Below are positions 28,301-40,300 of a DNA stretch of 64,000 nt, in pieces. This stretch comes from Serinus canaria (lineage: Eukaryota; Chordata; Aves; Passeriformes; Fringillidae), in contig NC_066316.1 of assembly GCF_022539315.1 (NCBI RefSeq), positions 33,729,245 to 33,793,244 on the forward strand. The letters are read 5' to 3'. The translations under genes and the position numbers were made by a program. The notes under the pieces were generated by a model. It had not been told where the DNA came from and searched no databases. It worked only from the letters and a program-made list of their open reading frames with translations. Position 1 is the first letter of the stretch; the number at the start of each line of letters is the position of its first letter.

Positions 28301-31300
28301 TTATAGAAAACAAACTTGTCTGGAGAACTCATAACAGTCTAAGCAGCATCTGGCATGCCCCCTTGCCTATGGGCATTAAGATGAACCAAACCAATTAGAG
28401 AATTAGCCTTGCATTTCAAGAAGTAGAACAATGAAAAAGTTTGTCTCCATCTCTCTGCTAAAGATAGATTCAGCCTCAAAGCTGTAGAGCTTAAGAGAAG
28501 TGGTTGTTACTTGCATGTGCTTGGCCACCATCATGGAGTGATAGAGATTAATGCTGGCAGTAACACCTTTATCTTTTGTGATACTGGAAAAAGCTAATTC
28601 ACCTAGAAAACTGCTAGCCAAGAACAGTATTAAAACATATCAAAGTCAGTAATTCTCTTGACAAGAAGCTCCCAATACAGAGCAAAAAAGCTTAAAAATA
28701 ATTTCTAAATTAAAGTAAACTAACACTTACCTGCAGCTATAAAGTGAGAGTGGTAAACACATGCATCATAGCACTGATTCCATAAGGCTAAGACCCAACT
28801 CCAATCAAGTATCTAAAGGATCAAAGTTCATAACTTTGATCTACGTCACTAGGTCTTTAAATAAAGAATTAAAGTAACATTTTTGGAGAAACAGGAATCC
28901 CATCAGCCCAACAGAACAGATACATTATGCGCAGCAATACCAGTTTCTGGTACTTAATTGCATCTGCCATTATTAATTGCCAATCTGGTAATTAATGGCA
29001 TTTGCCATTTAAATTAAAATATCCAAACAATATCCCACTACTCATTTCAAAATACCTGTAAGCTTGGAAAAATAAATAAATGAAGTTTAAGGAGATCAAA
29101 ACCCTATCTATTCCATTGATTTTGTACCATAAGATTTGAGCATCAAGCTACTTAAAGAGAATCCAAAACTCAAGAAAAGGCAAGGTTAGTGGACAGCAAA
29201 ACTATTCTTTCCATCTGAGACCAAAACACTTCCTGCTAGAACCTCACTCAGCTACTTCTCATGCATTTTTCACATGTACCTGGGATTAAAAAAATCTTAG
29301 GTATCACTTGTCCTCATCTTTTACGAAGCAAGTGCCTTTCTTACTGCTACCACTTCATGTAATCATAAAACCAACTGAAAGTTAGCAAGTATAACACCTA
29401 ATTACATACTAGCTAAGCAACACATCTGCCAAGGCAAGCATACCAGAACATTTGCAATTTGAGGAAGTTCTGCAATACAAATAAAATTTAAAAAAAGGAA
29501 AATCCTGTCCTAAAGTTCAACTTGCTGTCTTAACTTGCCATATTTGCAGGAATCTATTTTGAACTAATACTACAGAAAAATCACAACTAGGGATGAGCTG
29601 CAAAGGGTTCACACAAAAGAGCCTAAAGGGCAAACCTCTAAGTCTGGTCTAAAAATAAAGTCATCTCCAAATTATTTTACATCAGTGGCTCCCAAATGAA
29701 ACAAAGACATGGTAGTTATGAACAGTTGGGAACACCATAATGAGAAGATGTCTAACGGCTGGCCAAATCAGGCCATGACTGCTCATAATTACTGAATTTA
29801 TCAGTTATAGATCCTTCCTCGTTCCTCCTCTTCTCTTCCTTATGTACATCCCCTGTGGATACTTCAGCAGTGTAGTTTTATCTTCCCAGCCCTTTATTTG
29901 CACTAAACATCACCTCACCAAAGCAGTCTGCTGTCATCACAAAGACTGATGGTTCATCACTCCATGAACTTCTCCCTTCCCCAAAACAGAAACATTCTCA
30001 AACTTTACAAAAGGATAGAAAGTAAACTATTAGAAGAACACAAGTTCAGGTTCCTATTTTAGACAAATTACATTAATGGCTTAAACCAGGCACATACAAA
30101 CAACATTTTCTTTTAGATTTCACTATATGCACATACCTTCATCTGCCACATCAGCAGGAAGTGCTGTCCAAAATGATTTAATAAAGAAAAAACACACTAG
30201 AGCTGAAGCAGGAAAGAAAATTTGAAATGTTCTACAAACAGCAAGAATGCTGAAGGAGATGAATACCCAGATTCTCATCACAAAGTGCCTTCAAACTCAC
30301 TTATTTTCAAAAACTGGATTTAGTTAATAAAAAACAAGACGTGATCTAAAGTTTATCTTTTCCTTTAGCAACAAGCACAACAGAGTTGCTTCAGTATCAG
30401 TTTCATTATATGATAGCTGGTTTTAATAATCCTTATTAATAGGAAGATGTGTTATCTGGGCCAAAGCACTGGAGACTTCCACATGAATATTAATTAGATG
30501 TGTCTGCTCAAGCAACTACTAAGAGAAGCTAACACTAACACTTAAAAGGTTTCAGAACATAAACAAAACCCCACTGAGATCAAGACAGCTCATATCTCAC
30601 TCGCTTTGCAGGCATAGAGTCTTCTCCCACTGTACAGACTCAAAATGAGAGTGAATCAGCAGGAGGATGTTCCTGAGCTCCTTGTACTCATGCTCTTTGT
30701 GTGGTTTCAGATCTCCATGTATCTGATATCACTGGCATCACTTGCATGTACAGAACAAAACTACTCACACAGCTTTACGCCGTTATCCCAAGAAAAAATG
30801 AGCAAAGATTTCACAAGGTATTCTAGAATCCTTCCTGTAAGCCCCAGTAAACTGTGAGAATTAAATCCTCTGCAATTCTTCTGCAAACAACGCACTGAGG
30901 GCACATTCTTCTTCAAAATTTTTCTTAAAGTGAAAAATGATAAAAAATTTCCAGAAAGTTTTCTTTCAAAGGGTGCAGACAGACAGATTACACAGCTTCC
31001 ACCCTCAACCAGACATGGACAAGGAATACTTCACAGCTCAGTAACAGGAAGTTCCCGTTCTTCAAGTGCTAGGCCCATCACAGCATTTCACAACAAAGAA
31101 ACTTTGCCAGATGAAATTTTACTACCAATTCCTCCTTTGGTCCCTAAAGAGGCATCTGAGTTCACCTATTATGTATCCTGCAGTCTCTGCGACAGGAGGA
31201 AACATCTCCACATATGGCACTTTTTGAACTCCCAAGACTGTTTGGCAGGAAATGATTTAGCTTCTCACCCTTCCAAGCTCCAATATTGTAAGGAGATTCC

Positions 31301-34300
31301 AAGACATCATGCTGGGAGAAGCAGCAAGTTCTCAATAGCAGATGGGTGGGTTATAAGGCAAGTGAAAACCTGGCTACATTGTCATGTGCAAAGTTAGTCG
31401 TTAAGGATACAACACCTACCCAGTCATGAGTGGCATTCAACAAAGCCTGATATATGGTTCACTGCCTTCATCAATGGCTTGGATGGTGGGACATGCTGCA
31501 CCTTTATTTAGACTGTGGATGACACCAATGGGAGATGACTGAGGGCAACTGATGCATTAAATAGCAGGGCTGCCTTTTACACAGATGTCAGACAGAAGAA
31601 TAGTTTGACACAAATCTCCTGATGTTGAGTGAAGACAAATTCAAGGTCTTACACCCAGAATGGGATATAACCCCATACATCAAGAGAAACTGGGGATCAA
31701 TTGTCTTGGTGGCAACCCAATAGAAAGAACTTGGGGATCCTGACGGACAGGCTGAACAAGAGGCAACAGTGCATCCTCTCAGCAACAAACTGTTACCATA
31801 GAGAGAACCACAGGAAAAGATCATTCTCTAAGAAGCAATAAGCCCACATCCAGGATATCAGTTCCATCTTTGCTCTTCCATCTGAGATATCAGCACATAT
31901 GTGCCAGTCCCATGAAGGGGATACTAAGAAGTTAGAGGGCTGGATAATACAACACGTGGGGAAAGACTAAGACAACTGGGCTTGTTTAGTCGGCAGAAAA
32001 GAGGTTTAGCAGAAAATCCAACAGCAGTCTTCCATTACTGCAGCAGTAGCTCAAAAGATATTTAAGACTGCTGAGTTACTACCTTCCTCTTTTGGGCATT
32101 ACTTTAAAAAAACTGTACTGACCAGAGAAGCAGGCATAGTGCATAAGAGGAAAATGCTCATAACCCCATATTTTGCCCAAGACAGTAGTCTAAACCAAGC
32201 GGTTAGTAACGAATTTAAGAAAGGTAATCTGCACAATGGTTCTTTCCTGGAACACTCTCAGCCTGAGCCAGTTTGTGCTTAGGGACCTTCTGTCCCAAAA
32301 GGGATTTTGATGACCTTAGACAGGCTTTTCCTCTACCACTTTGTCCAACACTGTTGTAATTCTACAAACCATCAGCATCCACAATGCCCTGTAGCCAGGA
32401 GCTCCATATTTTACTATTTCTCATAGTTACTTCTTTTGATGCCCTCAGCTCCTGTACTTGAATAATCAACTCCCAATTTTCATTTTTTCTCACTCTCTCA
32501 AGTCCCCATTTCAAATCATCCCCATCATCTTTTTCAGACTGAATACTGTTTCACATATATAAACCATTGGTTTCATGTAAGTAAACCATTCCACACCTTA
32601 ATTTTCTAGTTCTCTCACACTCCTTTTGAGATGGAAATACAGCCCATATACCACCATTGAAAAAGGACATATAATCAGATGAGTTCTTGACAACTTTTCT
32701 AGCATTTGCTTATACAGTAACAACTGAGCATTCAGCTGGTATTTCGTATTCCTAGCACAAGATCTCCTTCTGGCATTATGAATTCGTTCAGACCCCAGTA
32801 CACCAGGCTACAATGCCACCAAATTCTTATAAGTATTTCAAGTTTATTAAATACATTCTTATATTCTCCTAGTAACTACTTCTACACAGGGAAGCTGAAG
32901 TAGAACAGACTAGATTCATGCACATTTAAGTTATATTTAAAAGTGAAACTATCCTTTAGGATGCCTTTTCAAGCTCTTCAGAGAAGCTAGCAAAATTAAA
33001 AGGCCTTGTACATTCAAACACTTACTTGCAACATAACATTTGAACAGGGTGATCATTTAAGTTAAACCTGAGTTCTATCACTGAAGAAGGACATTCAGAA
33101 AAGTCTTTAAGTCTGGCCTTGCCAGGTGCCTTCTGTAGGTATTGGGAAGGCAGGTACTCCACAGATTCAGAATAAGGACTTTTCCTTTCCCATTATGGCA
33201 CAGGGAGGGAATCTGAGATTATTTCTTGAAAAATGCTGGTCTTGTGACTTCTGACTCACGAAAGCTATAGAAAACTAATCAGGAAAAATGCACTACCAAA
33301 AAAAGTTTAACAAGCAGTGTTTTACATTTACATCACAACTTAAATCTAGGATCCGGCAGAAGACAGGTCAGCCAAGTCTACCCCACTATTTCTCCACATT
33401 AACCACACTGCCTACTTATTCTCCAATTAAACCCTATATTTCCAGTCTTCAGTGCCATCTTCCCAGCTTCCTACTTCCCTAACCCTTTCCCCATTGTCAT
33501 TCAGGAACTCCATCATAATTCTCAGTTTCACCCTTCACCCTCCCAGCTCTTCCCTTCAATATGGAGTTTTTCATGAATCTTTGTATCCCATTGCCCAGTA
33601 AACAAGAGTTTACCAAACTGTTCTCCTACAGCTGTCAAATGCAACAATATGATCCTGAGTGCTTCATGCTCAGCCAAATCAGGGAAGTGCAGTGGATCAA
33701 ACAGATTTCCCTCCCCAGATTGTACAGGGGACTGAAGAACTGCTGACAGACTGTATGCTATGCAAGCCTTCATTAACCAGCACTTGTCATTGGATATGTT
33801 TTCATTAACACTACCAATTTTCAAGACAACTTAAGCAAATTCCTTCTTCAGCTACATATTAAAAAGTTATCAATACTCACTGAATGGCCGTACCAAACAG
33901 CTCAAGAAAATTTTAAACATACTAGTGTTTATACTGCTATGACAGATAAGTTATTGTTTCCATAATTTAACTTTTAAACTTTTGTTATGCACAATGTTTA
34001 TTGACTATCATCCTTATCTTTGGGGTGCTCTCTCCCCAACAGGCACAGGAATCTTCAAAATAAATGTTCTGCAGTGTTCCTGTCTACCTTTTCACTAGCA
34101 GTGTACACTCGGTCCTTAACAAATCTTGACACTTCCCAAAGACAAGGCAGCAAAGGACTTGCAAGTGTTAGTATTCATCTGTATTTCACAAATGAAACAA
34201 CAGGCCAACAGCTGTTCTTTCTTGAAACTTCTACTCAGTGACAAGCACTCATCTGGTGACTGCAAGCAGTCAGTGCAATTAAGAAAGCATTAACTATTTA

Positions 34301-37300
34301 AAGGAGAGCTTTCTAACAGCAGAAAGCAGTACTGTGGCATCACTTAAGAACCATCAATAAAATGAACTAACCCATGTGTAAATCTCTTATTTACAAATTT
34401 TTTAAAAAATTGTGAAAAGTTACCGATCCCACTGGAGCAGACAACGTGCAAAAAGCTATCTCACAATATGACCTGGGACAGTCTGATAAACTCAAAAGTT
34501 GTTCATGACTCCACATGATTGCAAGCCTCATCTCCATCTTCAAGGCAGCCTAAGAAACATTTCCGAAATACATCACAGTGTTCAGGGAAAATTTAAGAAT
34601 GCTTGTAAAAGCAAGGATGGACAGCTTTGTTTCGGGATTTGAAAGTAACTTGGAAAGAAAACCTGAAACAAAAAAAATCAGACCTAATCTTTATTTAAAA
34701 AAAAATTAAGGTGAATCTTCACCTAGGACAAATTTCTCTTACACTCTATCTAATAAAATTTTGATGCTCTATTTCACTTAAGTTATGGATACCAGTGCAA
34801 CAGCAAAAAACATAGTTATAAACAATGTAACTAAAGACTCAGAAAGTGGTTCTACTGGGCCAGCTAACACTGTGGTGGGCTGCCAGAAGAGACCAACTAC
34901 AGGACAAGAGAGTGTGTTAGGTACAAACAACTGATCACCAGCATGTTCAGAATAGTAAAAGATCAGGCTTTGAAAGATGACTGGAGTGGACAATGAGTAA
35001 AAGCCTTCTCCATGCTTTCATTACTTCAAGTCCAACAGAAATACACCTGCTTTTTTCCACAATGTTCTGGACTTGAACTATCAGTTATCTGTCAGGATAT
35101 ATTTCTGCCAAGTTTCTTCTACATCTTACACAACACAGTACACAACATCACCAGGAGCTGAGCTGAAGGGTTTATTATACAGGCATATTAAAAGCTCTCT
35201 TGACCAAAGTTGGACAATAATCAGCACTGAGGTGAAAGTCAGTTTTTTCCCTGAGAAACCTTTATATCAATGAAAAATGCCTTAACTACCCATGAGACAA
35301 TTAGGGCAGGTAGTCAAAGTTCAAATCCCTGACACAAATCTCGGCACAGTGTTTCCCCCTCAGGTCACTAAGAAGCATTTCAAGATTTGTCTTCCTGCAG
35401 AAGACCTTTTTCAAAGTCCATATGCAGAGATCTAGGAATTTTCTGATTATCTGACACTAAAGTATTTTGCAACCTTTAATAATACTGTACTGCTGTTGCA
35501 GTGACAGCCATGAATCCATCAGTCCAAATATGAATGATCTATCAATAAAATGAAAAAACGTTGTGTGATCATGCCTGCACTGCTGCCTGTAACAACTTCT
35601 GAATCCCTGCATGAAACATGGACATGCAAACATCCCTTTAAAGCTATGTGATAAGAAAAGATCTCTAATTTTACTCTGTTCTAGCTTCTGCAGAAGATAA
35701 TCCAGATGTGCATCAACAGAGCCTGGAAATGTCAATTAACAGCATTTTGACAGTTTGGCAAGATGCTTGGTAAGTAAGAAGGGATATCTGACACACTGAT
35801 TAAGATAGTAGACAAATGAAACTCACAGCACTCTAGAGCCTTTGCTAATATAAAACACTGAACTCAAATCTGAAAGTTCTTCTATACTGTTTTCTCAAAT
35901 GCTTAAGGCACCTCATGAATGACCTTAAGACCACATAAATAAATGAAATGATCTCTTTAAAAAGCATTTCACACAGATTCGCAGTCACCCAAGTATGCTC
36001 AAATGCAAGCTGGGCTGTAGCACATCACTAGATTTGACAACATTCCCTATATGATGAGAAATGCTGTGTTAAGACCAAAGGGGCTTCATTACTACTACTA
36101 CTACTATTATTATTATTTTTTTTTTTTATTATCATCATCATCATTATCATCATCATATCATCATCATTTCATAATGGAACAAAAGAATACAAGAAACAAT
36201 AAGTTGGAAGAAACTAGCCCAAATTTTGAGGAATGATAGAGAACTTGAGCAGTATTACCAGTGAGATTCAAACAGTTGAAACTGTTGATGGTGTCTTCAA
36301 ATAAATCAAGTGTAGAATTGGATGGCAGAGTATCCCAACAATTTCTCCCCTAAAGATTATTTTAAGTATAAATTCCCTCTATGACTTCCAAGTAGCAAAA
36401 GAGAATCTTTTCCTCTTATTTTGCTTTCTACATCACATGGAAAAGAAAGAAACAGATCTGGATACCTCTTAAGAGATTTCCAAGGCACCATAATTTAGAC
36501 AGCTGAAGAAAAACAAGACTTCCCAAAAGGGAACTCTGACAGGCAATGGAGTTGAACTTGTTGGCACAGGTGAGCCTTCTGGGCTGAGATCTATTTACTT
36601 CTAAATTCTTCTGATGAAGGAACAGCCCTTGAGGGTCTCCAATGATAAGGCAGAAGCTCTGTTTCCCCTGCAGAAACTGGTACATGTGTACCATGAACAG
36701 ATCCTTCCCTGTACAGATTTGGAAGTCTATATTTTGATTTCTGTTAGGGCCTCTAGAGTAATTTAGAAGGCCTTAGCTACAAAACACTGCACATTTTAAC
36801 AAACAAGGCTCTGAAATTACTGCTAAATCAAATTAATCTAGAAATACCTAGTGGAACATTCAAGATGGTTACTGTCCTTCTGATAGTACATTTTAGTATC
36901 TTCTTTTAATACTGCCCAAGCTTCTCTGGGAGTTATAGCACTCTTCCAGTTCAGGCACTTTTCTTACTTTATTGAACACCTCTATGAACACTAAGAGAGT
37001 CACTCAAGACTAATCTGGAAGTTTGTTTAGATTCTTCAGGGGCTTTTGTCTCACTGTTCTATTTTGCTTCTTTTGAGGCAGAGGAGAGGGCTCATCTTTA
37101 GTGCTGTATTTGAACATTCCTCATTTATGCTTTTTTGGCTACCAGTGTTCAACTTGAAACTGAAACCACAGAAGTATTTAAATGCCTAAGAGGGAAAATA
37201 AAGTACTTGATAGACTTGCGTGACAGATTCAAAACCAGTCCTGACTAACCACTACAAGCGAATAAACAGAAAAGCAGAACATCCAGAAATCACAAGAATT

Positions 37301-40300
37301 GTCCTTGCACTTCCAGTCTGATTCTCTGAAATGCACAGTGTGCATGCAACAGTCTTGACAGAAAAAAAAGGACAACCTTATGACCAGGTAAGACAGAGCT
37401 TAACATTAGTGGTACCTGAATTTCCCCCTGCTTCTATGCACTACCACACACTGGGCTGTTGCAAATGATCACCTGGTCCTCTTGAACAGGCCTACAGGGC
37501 TCATGCTGGAAACAGATTAAAGATGATTACACACTTTCAAGAGACAGAGCTGCTGAAGATTCAGCATGGTCTAACAATCCACAATGAATTCCTACAGACT
37601 GGGCTCAGAAGGACAGTCCCTGGATCACCACATACATTAGATCAATGAAGTTCACATGAGCAGCCAAAGCACACAGACCACATCCTAATGTCTGGACCCC
37701 ATCTAGAACTGAACTCTCTTCTGGCTGTGAATCTTTTGCCTTGCTCTTTTACACACCAAAGAGCAATCTGCATTTCTGTTCTAACGAAGGCAGCCTCCAC
37801 TGCTCTACCACATTCAGCATTCCACAGGTCCAATCTTTTCACAGAGAATGAGCTCAAAGCTTAATATATATTTCCGCAGTGAACTGTGACTGCAAATACA
37901 AAACACACTGAGGCTTGCTGGTGTTTCTTTTCCTCCCCTATCCTGCCTCAATAGGAGAATCTTTTCCTTGCTCTGCTTTCTAGAAAGGGGCTTGCTACAT
38001 TTTGTTTTTCTTTGGGTAACAAGCAACAGCATTTCTGTCCAACATAAATCTTTTGGCAAGGCAGAAGACCTGCAGCCTCAATTACCAAGGAGGACAAGCA
38101 GTCTCCCAGGAGAAGCACTTTTAATTCCTAGAGACTCTATTTTTAGTTATAGTACCAGAAGTCCCTGAAGCAACAATATCCTTTGACCTGTCATTTATGG
38201 CAGGGGAGGGAGCACAGACAGAGCTGGTCTACAGGTCTGAGCGTCCAGCTACTACTATCCTACATTAGAAGAGCTCACACTGTACAGTGCAGGCAGACAT
38301 CAGAGAGCAGCTAAATCCCCTTCTCCTTCTCTTCCCAAAGACAGAAGGAAGAGAGAGAGAAAAAGAGTGAACAGGATTGCTAATAGCCACAACAGACACC
38401 AACTGCTGAGATGCACCAGATTTCTGACCAGCATGCCAGTCTGAATCCATAAGAAAATTAATCTAAAGTTTCTTCAAACTAAAGGTTATTTTTTTTCCCA
38501 GTAATAAAATCATCAGTTCTACTGCATAGATAAAATTTGGGTGGATTGCAAGCAATTCTGTTGCTTTATGTGAGGAGGAGTAGAACCCATCTTTTACAGC
38601 CATGCTGTCACAGAGAAGACTGACACTAAAGGAAGTATACATGATTGAACGTACGTAACAGAAGCAAAGCAATATGTTATTTTCAAATAGTTACTATTTC
38701 AGGGAGAATTTCCATTAGCATTTTGAATAGTGAGTCAAATCCTTTGCAAGGATTCTATCACAGCAAATTGTAGAATCACTTTGATTTACAGATCATTTCC
38801 TTTTCCGTATCTGAGAATTAAACATCTCCTACACAGACAGCCAATTACAAATTAAGTCCTCTATTTATGCCCTCTTCATCCACAACTTAAAAGCAATTTT
38901 AAAATTCCTGCAATTGCATGAAGAAAAGAAGCAAAGTTATTGATAAAAAAAGCACTTTAGGAGACAGCATGGTAGAAGAGAATTATAGAAACAGAGTGAT
39001 CTGAATCTAAACAATGCAGGAAACACCATACAAGAGCCTCATTCTCCATGCAAGCAACTGACAACAAAAGCAGCTGGCACCTTCTTAACAATTCCACAAA
39101 ACTTTTTTTTTCAAGTGACCCAAATGCTTAACCTTTACATACACTGTACTAACTTTGAGCTATGAAAGGAAATCAGCAATTTTTGTCCTGTTCTCTTCAG
39201 TTTGACATTTGCAATACGGTTACCGGTTTTCAAGGTGAAAGTGTACATATTGCCTAGGCTATGGCATTCCCATGCAGTTCTTGGCATTACTGTACCAAGT
39301 TCAGGCAGCAACCAACCTTCCACCACCACCACTCAGCAAAGCAAGATCTTATTAGCAATATACAACTGTAAGGAGAACCCAAACATGGAGGTACACAACT
39401 GGTAAGAAGCCTATCTTTCTATTCCAAGGGCTGGACTCACAAGGAGACAAACAGCCCGACCCAACACCCACTGCCAATATTCTGACAAGTGCCACAGTTT
39501 AAAAGCCATTAATGAACAAGGAACAAAAGCTGTTAATGGCATTTGGATCTTTTTCTACAGAGTTAGTTTATTAACAGTGCAAAAACACTAATGGTCAACA
39601 AATAGAGTTGCTTCATAGTTACGGAGATGCTACAGCCTAAGCCTCTACAAAGCCAGTACACAGTCATGCCTCCTGAACATAATAGCGGGGATATGGTTAC
39701 TACCACCAGAGACAGTCAAGAGAGTCAACAGCCTGAAGAACTATTCAAACACATACAAAAACATATCACCAAATAACTTCAAGAAGGATTCTGATCTTAA
39801 ATAGTTTTAAGCCATAGGACAAATGACACTTTTAAGCAGTAAGCCTTCTTCAAAAAGCAGAATAAGGCTCAATAAATAAATTATTTCAGTATCATGTATC
39901 AATAAGAATTAGAACTATGCCTGTCCTGCCTAACATGCTGCTTCTAATCTTTGGAAGGTTCAACGTTACAATGATCCACAACAACACCTGCAAAAGCAAA
40001 ATTAAAAAATACAACCCTATACTTCACAGCCTTCCATCCCTATTTAATCTTTCAGTAACCATGCCAGTTTGAAATAAAACGCCTCGGCGCTGTTTACATG
40101 AGCATCTCTGCCCCAAAGAGTAGGAACATAGAACCAGAGGCTCTGGTTGGAAAAGACCTCCGAGATTCACCGAGCCCAGCCTATGAACAAACACCACCAC
40201 ATCAACTAGACCATGGCACTGAGTGCCGCATCCACTCTCTCCTTAAACATCTCCAGGGACGGCGACTCCACCACCTCCCTGGGCAGGGAGGCCTTCAGGC

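Noticed and set aside
28951..29010. Imperfect inverted repeat around TGCCATTATTAATT / AATTAATGGCA
   Set aside because: Short, AT-rich arms with mismatches; within chance expectation.
30930..31397. 155-codon plus-strand open frame in BIRC6 intron 1
   Set aside because: No family recognised, no splice partners, directly next to a CR1 relic. Length is within chance for 64 kb.
36089..36167. Short regularly repeated units considered as a CRISPR-like array
   Set aside because: Plain trinucleotide microsatellite without spacers, in a vertebrate genome.
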